Shown here: positions 44,832 through 55,616 of the stretch, piece by piece | Numbering within the stretch: the first letter of the stretch is position 1 | How the letters are laid out: every line of letters begins with the position of its first letter | Source: Eudoraea adriatica DSM 19308 | GTDB taxonomy: Bacteria; Bacteroidota; Bacteroidia; Flavobacteriales; Flavobacteriaceae | DNA: 64,000 nucleotides | NCBI RefSeq assembly: GCF_000382125.1 | Contig: NZ_KB907549.1 | Span: 336,965-400,964, forward strand | Direction: 5' to 3' | Translations under genes and position numbers: made by a program | The notes under the pieces: model-generated | What the model saw: the letters and a program-made list of their open reading frames with translations, nothing else | The model's database searches: none | Told to the model about the DNA's origin: nothing

Positions 44832-46367
44832 ATGCATACAGACGCCAGAAAACTTGAAAACAATACCAAAATTGAAGGGGATATTTGTATTGTTGGTGCA
44901 GGTGCAGCGGGCATTAGCATGGCACTGGACTGGAATAAAAATGGCAAAAATGTAATCCTCCTGGAAGGTGGAGGTTTTGAGTATGACAACAAAATTCAAG
45001 ACTTATATTCCGGTAACTCCACGGGGCAAAGATATTATCCTTTGCGTTCATGCAGGTTGCATTTATTTGGGGGGACAACCGGCCATTGGGGAGGTATGTG
45101 CGCCCCATTTGATCCAATAGATTTTAAAAAGAGAAGTTGGGTATCGGATAGTGGCTGGCCAATAACACTGCAGGATCTTGTACCCTTTTATAAAAAAGCC
45201 CAAAGTTTATTTGAACTGGATACTTATAATTACAACCTGCACTACTGGCAAAAAGAGTACCCCGCCATTACTCCTTTCCCACTCGACAAAGATATTATCT
45301 GGTCAAAAATGTGGCAATTCAGCCCCCCCACAAGATTTGGTAAAACATATAAGGAAACCATTGTGAAGTCGCCAAATATTCATCTTTATACTTATGCCAA
45401 TCTTACGAAAATTATAACTAACAATACAGCTAGCAGTATAAAGGAACTGATAGTAAAAAATCACGAAGGAAAAACCCACAAAGTAAGGGCCAAAAAATTT
45501 GTCCTGGCCTGCGGTGCAATACAAAATGCAAGGATGTTACTGGCCTCAAGGGGTGTTGCAAAAAAAGGAATAGGTAATGATAATGACGTCGTGGGCCGAT
45601 ATTTTATGGAACATCTGGAAATTAAGTCTGCCGAATTATGGCTCAGGAAACCAATTTCAACCGAGTTATACATTTTTGATTACAGCACGCGAAAACCAAG
45701 GGCGGAATTAGCTCTTACCGAAAGGATTCAAGAAGAGAGCGGCATTCTCAACGGTACTGCTTCCCTGACACCACTTGTAATGGCCAAACAACAGACGCCT
45801 TTAATAGATGTATGGAACAATGAAGATCCACGGAAATCCTTCGATAAATTAGTAGCAAATTTCAGAAAATCCAGAGAGCAAAACACTTCCTGGCAGGAAA
45901 AGAAGGGAAACAGGGCTTTTGAATTATTTACACGCATGGAACAAGCCCCAAACCGCAATTCCAGAATAACGCTTTCGAATGAAAAAGATGCCTTGGGTGT
46001 ACCAAGACCTCAATTGCATTGGGAGTTAACGCATCTGGACAAATACAGTCTTAGAAAATTCTATCATATTCTTGGCCTGCAAATGGGGAAAGCCGGCATA
46101 GGCAGGGTAAAACTGGAAGAATTCCTATGGGATGAAAACGATAATGCAATGCCAGATCAGTTAGGTGGAGGCTGGCATCACATGGGAACTACCAGAATGA
46201 GTGAAGACCCCAATAAAGGAGTAGTAGATGCAAATTGCAAAGTTCATGGTATTTCCAATCTCTTTATAGCCGGCTCCGGGTGCTTTAGTACGGCCGGTGC
46301 CCCAAATCCAACACTTACGCTTGTTGCACTGTCTTTAAGATTGTCTGATTATTTGAAAACAAGCTGA
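44832..46367 (+). CDS. GMC-family FAD oxidoreductase
   Basis: A 511-residue flavoprotein with the FAD dinucleotide motif IVGAGAAG near the N-terminus and GGTTGHWGGM. The C-terminal GMC block has catalytic-type His in WHHMGTTRM and the final FAD segment GAPNPTLTLVALSLRL. Related enzymes oxidise sugars or alcohols at the periplasmic side. It has no signal of its own and is probably co-exported with the small subunit encoded 5 bp upstream. A cytochrome subunit is not adjacent. Confidence 0.88.
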   Translation: MHTDARKLENNTKIEGDICIVGAGAAGISMALDWNKNGKNVILLEGGGFEYDNKIQDLYSGNSTGQRYYPLRSCRLHLFGGTTGHWGGMCAPFDPIDFKKRSWVSDSGWPITLQDLVPFYKKAQSLFELDTYNYNLHYWQKEYPAITPFPLDKDIIWSKMWQFSPPTRFGKTYKETIVKSPNIHLYTYANLTKIITNNTASSIKELIVKNHEGKTHKVRAKKFVLACGAIQNARMLLASRGVAKKGIGNDNDVVGRYFMEHLEIKSAELWLRKPISTELYIFDYSTRKPRAELALTERIQEESGILNGTASLTPLVMAKQQTPLIDVWNNEDPRKSFDKLVANFRKSREQNTSWQEKKGNRAFELFTRMEQAPNRNSRITLSNEKDALGVPRPQLHWELTHLDKYSLRKFYHILGLQMGKAGIGRVKLEEFLWDENDNAMPDQLGGGWHHMGTTRMSEDPNKGVVDANCKVHGISNLFIAGSGCFSTAGAPNPTLTLVALSLRLSDYLKTS

Positions 46368-46430
46368 GGATTAGCTTAAGAATTACCAATTCGTTAATCA
46401 ATGTATAAATTAGTATAAAAAAGTAAACCC

Positions 46431-46820
46431 ATGCCAACAGGCAGAAAATTTATCGCTGAATACCCTCTCCTTCTAATTCTATGCATCTGTTTCCCTATCA
46501 CTTTTTTGACTAAAATCACCTCCAATATGGCAACTGTAGAAACCCTATAGCCCATTCTGGCGGTACTTGTAGTCAGCATAGAACCCAACCCCCTGCTCTT
46601 TATGCTTCCGGCCATTGAAGGTCTCGTGGCATTTATGCTGCCAGTTGCCACGCCGCCCAATGCCATAGTTTATGGAAGTAAACGCATTTCCGTAATTGAA
46701 ATGGCGAAAACCGGATTTTTCCTTAATATCATTGGGATTATTTTGGTATCAGTATTAACATATTATTTTGGTATCTTTATTTGTGACACAAGAGAAGGTG
46801 TTTTCCCGGAATGGGCATAG
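46431..46820 (+). pseudogene. C-terminal remnant of a DASS/SLC13-type anion:sodium symporter
   Basis: Reading from 46431, the frame encodes 130 codons of the last helices of a divalent anion:Na+ symporter, including FLTKITSN and the DASS hallmark MLPVATPPNAIVYGS. It is interrupted by TAG at 46548-46550 (codon 40) and lacks the N-terminal three-quarters of the protein. The intact tail continues in the same frame to the stop at 46820. This is a truncated dead gene, so the locus once carried a dicarboxylate or sulfate transporter next to the GMC cluster. Confidence 0.85.
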
Positions 46821-46858
46821 TTTGGCAAATAAATAATCATGACTAAAAAATAAATCAA

Positions 46859-47716
46859 GTGAAAAATAAAATTCTTCTTTTATCCCTTTATCTCTTAATT
46901 AGCACATTCGCATTTAGTCAACAGGGGACTGTACTGGACGAGCTTACAATGACCAGTAAAATTTTAAAAAGCGAAAGAAAATTTGCGATTTACTTACCAC
47001 CGGATTATGATTCCTCTAAAAGAAGTTATCCGGTACTCTATTTACTGCACGGCGGAGGTGATGATCAAACTGGTTGGGTTCAATTCGGTGAAGTTTTACA
47101 TATTACAGATAAAGCCATTAGCGAAGGCAAAGCAACTCCTATGATCATAGTAATGCCAGATGCAAATACCGGTAAGCGTGGATATTTTAACATGGGAGAA
47201 TGGCGCTATGAAGATTTCTTTTTTGAAGAGCTTATACCCTATGTGGAATCTACGTATCGTATAAAAGGAGAGAAAAGATTTCGTGCAATAGCCGGTCTCT
47301 CCATGGGTGGTGGCGGTTCTTTTATGTACGCCTTGCATCATCCGGAGTTATTTTCTTCTTCTTGCCCTTTAAGTGCGTCTGTTGGTTCTCTTACAATAGA
47401 TAAATTCAAAGAAAGGTTAAAAGATAGAGGAGAATCCTTGCCAGAAGAACAAGTTAAGGCCTATTTTGAAAATCACAATGCCATTTCACTGGTAGAATCT
47501 ATGCCCGCAGAAGAAATTAAATCAGTCAGATGGTTTATTGATTGTGGGGATGATGATTTTCTGTATGAAGGAAACAGTCTTGTGCATATCGCAATGAGGA
47601 AAAAAGATATCCCCCATGAATACCGGGTTCGTAATGGCAGCCATAGCTGGACCTATTGGAGAGAGTCGCTTCCTGTTGTTCTGGAATTTGTATCAGACGC
47701 ATTCCATCAGTATTAA
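46859..47716 (+). CDS. Exported alpha/beta-hydrolase esterase (esterase D / CE1 type)
   Basis: A 285-residue protein with a signal peptide ending AFSQQ. It has the nucleophile elbow GLSMGG (serine near residue 147), oxyanion region YLLHGGGDD, an Asp in DCGDDDF and the catalytic His in NGSHSW. This pattern is typical of feruloyl/acetyl-xylan esterases and esterase D-like proteins. The start is GTG 46859. It is followed by a DinB-like gene after 12 bp. Confidence 0.86.
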   Translation: MKNKILLLSLYLLISTFAFSQQGTVLDELTMTSKILKSERKFAIYLPPDYDSSKRSYPVLYLLHGGGDDQTGWVQFGEVLHITDKAISEGKATPMIIVMPDANTGKRGYFNMGEWRYEDFFFEELIPYVESTYRIKGEKRFRAIAGLSMGGGGSFMYALHHPELFSSSCPLSASVGSLTIDKFKERLKDRGESLPEEQVKAYFENHNAISLVESMPAEEIKSVRWFIDCGDDDFLYEGNSLVHIAMRKKDIPHEYRVRNGSHSWTYWRESLPVVLEFVSDAFHQY

Positions 47717-47728
47717 AAAAGTAAGAAT

Positions 47729-48325
47729 ATGAAGATAAAAAATACCCTTATGGCCTTATTTTTAATTACGGTTATGAATGCACAGGAAAAGAACCCTCAG
47801 GACATCCCATACTACCAGATTCCGGACTATCCGGATAGTTATACCCCGGGAACCGTGGTTGCCCGTATGATAGATGGTTTGGGATTCAGGTATTTTTGGG
47901 CAACTGAAGGATTGAACGCTGAGGACCTGGCATATAAGCCTTCAGAAAGCAATAGAACTATTGACGAAACCCTCGATCACATATATAACCTATCCCGAGT
48001 TGTTTACAACTCCGCCATAAAAGAAATAAATGACAGAACACAGCCCGGTGAAAAACCACTTTCTTTCCAGGAAAAAAGAAAGCGCACTTTGTTAAATTTT
48101 AAGAAAGCCAGCGAAATTTTAGGTAATGCTGAAGATCTGAATGAACATCCAATAATCTTTAAAACCAAATCAGGCACATTTAATAATCCTTTCTGGAATC
48201 AAATAAACGGTCCTATTGAGGATGCCGTATGGCATTGCGGTCAGATTGTAGCTTTAAGAAGAGCTGCGGGCAACCCAATTGATCCCAAAGTAAATGTGTT
48301 TGCAGGTGAAAGGCGATCCGAGTAA
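47729..48325 (+). CDS. DinB-like four-helix protein, exported
   Basis: A 198-residue protein with a short signal peptide (ending MNAQ) and a DinB/YfiT-like four-helix bundle. It has a His in TLDHIYN and a C-terminal WHCGQIVALRR segment, which would provide metal ligands. DinB-like proteins are putative metal-dependent thiol transferases, mostly cytosolic; the signal here is unusual. It is 12 bp after the esterase gene. Confidence 0.72.
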   Translation: MKIKNTLMALFLITVMNAQEKNPQDIPYYQIPDYPDSYTPGTVVARMIDGLGFRYFWATEGLNAEDLAYKPSESNRTIDETLDHIYNLSRVVYNSAIKEINDRTQPGEKPLSFQEKRKRTLLNFKKASEILGNAEDLNEHPIIFKTKSGTFNNPFWNQINGPIEDAVWHCGQIVALRRAAGNPIDPKVNVFAGERRSE

Positions 48326-48473
48326 TTATTTGAGATTAAACAGAAATAGCATTTTATATTTCCTCCAATTCTCTGACAGGATTTATCCAATAAAAAGAGA
48401 ATGTTTACGCCCTTTTACCATTTTGTTAGCAGCGGCCATTTGCATTTGAATGCTATTGCTTATTTTTAAAGCA

Positions 48474-50072
48474 ATGACATTACTCACTTTTATACTCTTC
48501 ACAGGCTTTGTTGCCCTTTATGCCACCTGGAAACTTCGACAGGATAAATTAAATACCAAAGACGGTTATTTTCTGGGAGGCAGATCACTTACAGGAGTAG
48601 TCATTGCAGGGTCCTTACTACTGACAAATATTTCTACCGAGCACCTTGTTGGGATGAATGGCTCTGCCTATAAAAACGGTGCCATTATAATTGCATGGGA
48701 GGTGACATCGGCATTGGCTCTGGTAATTGCAGCTTTATATTTTGCACCCCGGTACCTAAAAATGGGCCTGACAACCATTCCGGAATTTTTGGAAAAACGG
48801 TTTGATGGCCTAACAAGAACTCTTATTGCATTGTTGCTTATTATATCATTTGTGGCTACGCTGCTGCCTATAGTCCTATATACCGGGGCCTTAAATATCG
48901 AGGCCATTTTTGAAATATCCGAACTATTAAATGTCAGCCAAAAAGAAGGTATATGGATTACCATACTGGTTGTTGGAGGAATTGGCGCCATCTATGCCAT
49001 ATTTGGTGGCCTTAAGATGGTCGCCTACACAGATACTATAAATGGTTTTGGTTTACTAGTGGCCGGGTTGCTTGTTCCTATTTTGGCCCTCTGGAGTATT
49101 GGCGATGGAAATCTTGCCGAGGGTATTAGTATGGTATTTAAAAAAAACCCTGGTAAATTTAATATTATTAGCAGAGAAACGGGCATTGGGCCCGGATCGA
49201 GAACTGCAATATTACCTTTCGAAGTAATTTTTACAGGATTGATGTTGAACCAGATTTATTTCTGGACCATGCACCAGTCAATTATCCAAAAGGTACTTGG
49301 GGCGGTTAGCCTTAAAGAAGCACAAAAAGGGTTGCTGTTTACAGGGTTACTGAAAATCCTGGTTCCTCTGATAATAGTACTTCCGGGGCTTATAGGGTTT
49401 TATTATTTTGGGGATGAATTTTATAACAATCCGGACAGTGTTTATCCCAACCTGGTAAAAATGGTTTTACCTGCCTGGCTAACCGGATTCTTTGTAGCCG
49501 TTATGATGGGGGCAATACTCACTACGTTCAACAGTGCTTTAAATAGTGCTGCGACAGTTTTTAGCCTTGGTATTTTTAAGCGGTATATTCAAAAAAATGC
49601 AACCGAAAAAAGACTCGTAAATATAGGCAAATGGACTTCAGCCATACTTGCCGTCTTCGCTATTGGAATAGCTCCCTTTGTGGCCAATGCTCCAGAAGGA
49701 CTTTACCAACTCCTGCAACAACTTAACGGCATATTTTTCATCCCAATTGCCAGCGTAATTATTGCAGGCTTTTTATTGCCCAAGGTCTCAGCCACAGGAG
49801 CTAAGGCCGGCTTGCTCTTTGGTTTGCTATTTTATATTTTAAGTTACTTTATCCTGGAAGTTGATCTGCATTTTGTTCATATTTGGGGGATAGAATTTGT
49901 ACTTAATATTGGTATAATGCTTTTGGTATCACGGTTTATTCCGAATAAAGAAATATTTGTGATTAAGGATGCGGGATTAATAAACCTTAAGCCATGGAAA
50001 TTTGCAGGACCGTTTAGCTTGTTTTTGGTAGTATTCACCATTATTTTGTACCTTTTACTGGGAAATGTCTAA
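48474..50072 (+). CDS. SSS-family sodium:solute symporter, probable inositol uptake
   Basis: A 532-residue membrane transporter from ATG 48474 (a start at 48450 adds eight residues) with about fourteen helices. SSS markers include GYFLGGRSLTGVVIAGSLL, NISTEHLVGMNG and the sodium-site region TTFNSALNSAATVFS. Its stop overlaps the start of the myo-inositol oxygenase gene by 8 bp, so both are translated together. Import of myo-inositol is a reasonable inference from that coupling. Confidence 0.87.
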   Translation: MTLLTFILFTGFVALYATWKLRQDKLNTKDGYFLGGRSLTGVVIAGSLLLTNISTEHLVGMNGSAYKNGAIIIAWEVTSALALVIAALYFAPRYLKMGLTTIPEFLEKRFDGLTRTLIALLLIISFVATLLPIVLYTGALNIEAIFEISELLNVSQKEGIWITILVVGGIGAIYAIFGGLKMVAYTDTINGFGLLVAGLLVPILALWSIGDGNLAEGISMVFKKNPGKFNIISRETGIGPGSRTAILPFEVIFTGLMLNQIYFWTMHQSIIQKVLGAVSLKEAQKGLLFTGLLKILVPLIIVLPGLIGFYYFGDEFYNNPDSVYPNLVKMVLPAWLTGFFVAVMMGAILTTFNSALNSAATVFSLGIFKRYIQKNATEKRLVNIGKWTSAILAVFAIGIAPFVANAPEGLYQLLQQLNGIFFIPIASVIIAGFLLPKVSATGAKAGLLFGLLFYILSYFILEVDLHFVHIWGIEFVLNIGIMLLVSRFIPNKEIFVIKDAGLINLKPWKFAGPFSLFLVVFTIILYLLLGNV

Positions 50073-50883
50073 TATGGAAAAAGTATTCAGAAATTATAAG
50101 GATATAGCTGTAAACGCAGCCGTTCGGGACCATTATCGTAAAATGCGCGAAAGGCAGACCTTTGAATATGTACAGCGGATGCAAAGAAAATATTTGAAGT
50201 TTGACAAACCCATGGATCTCTGGGATGCAATGGGCCATTTAAATGACCTTATTGATGTTAGTGATCCGGATTTGGATCTGCCCAATGTGCAACATCTTAT
50301 TCAAAGTGCCGAAGCAATAAGAGAGGACAACCGGCCAGACTGGATGCAATTGGTTGGACTCATTCATGATTTGGGGAAAGTAATGTTTTTATGGGGAAGT
50401 GATGAAGACGGAACCAGCCAGAATGAACAATGGGGAATGGTTGGTGATGTTTTTGTGGTTGGCTGTGCACTTCCGGAATCCTGTGTTTATCCTGAATTCA
50501 ATGAGCTAAATCCGGATATGAAGGATACCAGGTATAATTCTGAATTAGGAATATATGAAAAGCATTGCGGTCTGGATAATCTTACTTTAGCCTGGGGGCA
50601 TGATGAATATCTGTTTCAGGTCTTAAAAAACCACAAAAGCAATTCAATACCAGAAGCAGGGATGGCCATGATCAGGTTCCATTCCTTTTACCCATGGCAT
50701 ACCGGAGAAAGCTATGGCTCTTTACTCTCTGGCAAAGACAAGGAATATTTAAATTGGATACGAGATTTCAATAAATACGATCTTTACACTAAATGCAATA
50801 AGACCTATGATCTCGAAGAGATTAAGGCCTATTATTTACCTATAGCTCAAAAGTATCTTGGAACCGACCCAATTTACTGGTAA
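50065..50883 (+). CDS. myo-Inositol oxygenase
   Basis: Cleaves myo-inositol with O2 to D-glucuronate using a mixed-valent di-iron site. The 272-residue protein follows the animal enzyme closely (DWMQLVGLIHDLGKV, HCGLDNLTLAWGHDEY, MIRFHSFYPWH, NKYDLYTKC). All six iron ligands are present: His77, His101, Asp102, His179, His206 and Asp239. This enzyme is best known from eukaryotes and occurs in some Bacteroidota. The gene overlaps the upstream symporter by 8 bp, forming an uptake-and-oxidation pair. Downstream glucuronate genes are not adjacent. Confidence 0.95.
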   Translation: MSNMEKVFRNYKDIAVNAAVRDHYRKMRERQTFEYVQRMQRKYLKFDKPMDLWDAMGHLNDLIDVSDPDLDLPNVQHLIQSAEAIREDNRPDWMQLVGLIHDLGKVMFLWGSDEDGTSQNEQWGMVGDVFVVGCALPESCVYPEFNELNPDMKDTRYNSELGIYEKHCGLDNLTLAWGHDEYLFQVLKNHKSNSIPEAGMAMIRFHSFYPWHTGESYGSLLSGKDKEYLNWIRDFNKYDLYTKCNKTYDLEEIKAYYLPIAQKYLGTDPIYW

Positions 50884-50886
50884 AAA

Positions 50887-51070
50887 AAGGAAAAAGGATT
50901 CCCGAATAAAGCCAAATCCATAACAACAAATTTCAAGGTTTTATATAAATAATCGGTATAACTGATTTCTTCGTCCAAATTCGAAGTAAATGCATTGGAA
51001 AGTCCGCCCAAAGCAGTTGAAATAAAACTTACTCTGTTCGGGTATGGACTGTCTGCGGGGAATTAAACCT
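50887..51070 (-). other. Gene-free gap with a possible coding remnant on the minus strand
   Basis: The 304-bp gap between inositol oxygenase and the next gene has a 60-codon open stretch on the minus strand without a start codon. Part reads NRVSFISTALGGLSNAF and DLALFGNPF. The amino-acid composition looks protein-like, but no family is recognised. It may be the tail of a lost gene or chance. Confidence 0.2.
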
Positions 51071-51142
51071 TTTACATTCTTTAGATAATTTTTATGATAT
51101 ATTAACAATATAAGATGATCAAAATCATTAAATTAGAATGAA

Positions 51143-51170
51143 TTGGGTTGTATTTTTGCAATCAACCCAA
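51143..51170 (+). promoter_or_regulatory. Promoter -7 element inside an inverted repeat
   Basis: TATTTTTG at 51151-51158 matches the TAnnTTTG consensus, 29 bp before the ATG at 51188. It lies between the 8-base arms TTGGGTTG (51143-51150) and CAACCCAA (51163-51170), a perfect inverted repeat. A protein bound there would cover the start site, so this is a candidate operator; a hairpin in the 5' leader is the alternative. Confidence 0.5.
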
Positions 51171-51187
51171 ATAAAAAAAGCTATAAC

Positions 51188-52516
51188 ATGAAACAGAACG
51201 TAAAATTTAGCAATATTCTTTTAGCGATTACCGCAGGGATTATGTTGCTAATAGGAATTCCAACAAATATTCACGCAGCCACTTTCTTCCAGGAAGACGT
51301 CCAGGAAGAAACATCTTTCAATCAATTCAGAGGAGAGGTAGTTGATGCGAACAACAACAACCCCCTTGTCTTTGCTACTTTAACTTTGGAAGGAACCAAC
51401 ATCAGCACTATAACAAATACGGAAGGGAAATTTTTATTAAAAATACCTACCAGCATCAAACAAGGAAATGTCCTGGTCGGCTATTTGGGTTATAAATCTT
51501 CTTCAATTCCTTTGGAGCAATTGAAGGAAAACAATAACAGGATTGCTTTGATGGTCTCCGTAACCGAATTGGATGAGGTAAATGTCGTTATTCCAAAAAG
51601 TGCAAGAGCCCTTGTACGGGAAACGCTTAGAAAAAAAGGTGAGAATTACTTTGACGATCCCACACTTATGACAGCATTTTACAGGGAAACCATTAAAAAA
51701 CGAAGGAAAAATGTATCGCTTTCAGAGGCCGTGGTGAACATATATAAATCCCCATATACGACCGGACAAAAGGATGCGGTGCAGCTTTACAAGGCCAGAA
51801 AAAGTACGGATTACAGCAAATTAGATACAGTAGCTTTGAAACTTCAGGGTGGCCCGTTTAATGCTCTTTATGTTGATATCATGAAATACCCGGAATATAT
51901 CTTTAATGAGGTTACCATGGAAGATTATAATTTTACTTTTGAAAGATCTACAAGGATCAATGATAAATTGATTTATGTAATAGGATTTAAACAGCGTCCG
52001 GATATTTATGACCCTCTTTATAAAGGCCAATTATTTATTGATGCTGAAAAAAAGATACTTACCAGCGCCATATATTCTTTAAATATTACAGATAAAGAAC
52101 TGGCCAGTAAAATGTTTGTCAGAAAAAAACCCCACAATGCCCGGGTATATCCAACAGATATTGCCTATAGAGTGGATTATAGAGAAAAAGATGGAAAATG
52201 GTATTATGGCTATAGCAATGCATTATTGGAATTTAAAATCAATTGGGATAAAAAACTTTTTAACTCAGTTTATAGCATGAGCTGTGAAATGGCCGTAACG
52301 GACTGGGAAAAGAATCTTGCCGGTGAACTTCCGAAAGCTAAAGACAGACTAAAATCGTCTATTATACTTAGTGATGCAGCCGTTGGATTTTCAGATCCGG
52401 ATTTCTGGGGAGAATACAATATTATAGAACCTGAAAAGTCTATTGAATCTGCTATTAAAAAAATTCAACGACAATTAAAAAAGTCTAAGACTGAAGGCGG
52501 AGAATCTGCTCCTTAA
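51188..52516 (+). CDS. Exported protein with CarboxypepD_reg-like N-terminal domain
   Basis: A 442-residue protein with a signal peptide ending IHAAT (start ATG 51188, downstream of the promoter). A beta-sandwich CarboxypepD_reg-like domain follows (about residues 45-130, FRGEVVDANNNNPLVFAT through ELDEV), as in TonB receptors and surface proteins of this phylum. The remaining 300 residues are an uncharacterised beta-rich region. A hairpin terminator follows the stop. The function is unknown; surface binding or envelope assembly is possible. Confidence 0.75.
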   Translation: MKQNVKFSNILLAITAGIMLLIGIPTNIHAATFFQEDVQEETSFNQFRGEVVDANNNNPLVFATLTLEGTNISTITNTEGKFLLKIPTSIKQGNVLVGYLGYKSSSIPLEQLKENNNRIALMVSVTELDEVNVVIPKSARALVRETLRKKGENYFDDPTLMTAFYRETIKKRRKNVSLSEAVVNIYKSPYTTGQKDAVQLYKARKSTDYSKLDTVALKLQGGPFNALYVDIMKYPEYIFNEVTMEDYNFTFERSTRINDKLIYVIGFKQRPDIYDPLYKGQLFIDAEKKILTSAIYSLNITDKELASKMFVRKKPHNARVYPTDIAYRVDYREKDGKWYYGYSNALLEFKINWDKKLFNSVYSMSCEMAVTDWEKNLAGELPKAKDRLKSSIILSDAAVGFSDPDFWGEYNIIEPEKSIESAIKKIQRQLKKSKTEGGESAP

Positions 52517-52541
52517 AATTGCCAAAAACATTTCTTAAATA

Positions 52542-52566
52542 AATCGGCCTCCACCAGGGGCCGATT
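52542..52566 (+). terminator. Hairpin terminator after the CarboxypepD_reg-like gene
   Basis: AATCGGCC / GGCCGATT, eight perfect pairs with a 9-base loop, starting 25 bp after the stop codon, followed by a weakly T-rich stretch. Confidence 0.6.
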
Positions 52567-52699
52567 GCTGTTTAATTGACAGGCTGAATATCTTTCAACA
52601 CAAAGACTTTGATCTTGATACTTATCAACAATTGTTTATAAAATAGGTTCATAACATGTTGATTTTTAAATTCTTATAAATTTTGAATTCTTTTGAAAA

Positions 52700-53089
52700 A
52701 TGCATTATATTTATATCATGGTTTAAGGGTCATACCTGTCTAGGGTAAGTCATTAGAACCATTATAAAGTTGACGTTCTTTATATTATTGTTTAGTTTTA
52801 AAATTGAAATAGGGTAATTTATTATCAGATTTTAATTGCAAGACGAGCATGATGAAGGAAGGCTGTAGTTTTCCGGACTTATGTGGATTCGTTTGCGTTA
52901 AATATAGAGCTTCGGCTTTGTGTTTAAGATAAGTGAATTAAAACGATAAGAAGATACCTTCATTATGTTGCTTGGTTGAAAAATTAAGAACATAGAAAGT
53001 TTCAAACGTTGATGTAGTTAGTCAAATGCAATCAATGGTTGCAGTCCTGTACTACGGTGCAGAACAAAAAGTTTGCTAGCTATTTCTAG
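52700..53089 (+). ncRNA. Candidate non-coding transcript upstream of icd
   Basis: This part of the 700-bp gap (52567-53276) has no plausible reading frame on either strand, yet ends in a strong plus-strand terminator at 53090-53135. A terminator here cannot serve the upstream gene, which has its own. An RNA starting somewhere after about 52600 is the simplest explanation. I found no tmRNA, RNase P or 6S hallmark. The boundaries are guesses. Confidence 0.3.
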
Positions 53090-53135
53090 AAAGCCATGTC
53101 ATTGTACTTGTACAACGATATGGCTTTTGTTTTTA
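53090..53135 (+). terminator. Strong rho-independent terminator in the gap before icd
   Basis: AAAGCCATGTCATTGTAC pairs with GTACAACGATATGGCTTT, 18 pairs with only two non-Watson-Crick positions and a 2-base loop, followed by TGTTTTTAT. The T-rich side is on the plus strand. Confidence 0.7.
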
Positions 53136-53174
53136 TATCCTCCCTATATAAAATTTCCTGCCTTTTTTATTTAA

Positions 53175-55496
<2,322 letters not shown>

Positions 55497-55518
55497 CATA
55501 ATTCAGCAATAAATTAAT

Positions 55519-55553
55519 AGACCTCAACAATTTTAGTTGGGGTCTCTTTTTTT
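55519..55553 (+). terminator. Rho-independent terminator after icd
   Basis: AGACCTCAAC / GTTGGGGTCT (one wobble pair) with a 7-base loop, followed by CTTTTTTTT. Confidence 0.8.
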
Positions 55554-55616
55554 AAATTACTGTTAACAATGATTTGATTTTATTCTTAATCCATATTTTT
55601 GGTTAAAATTGCTTTT

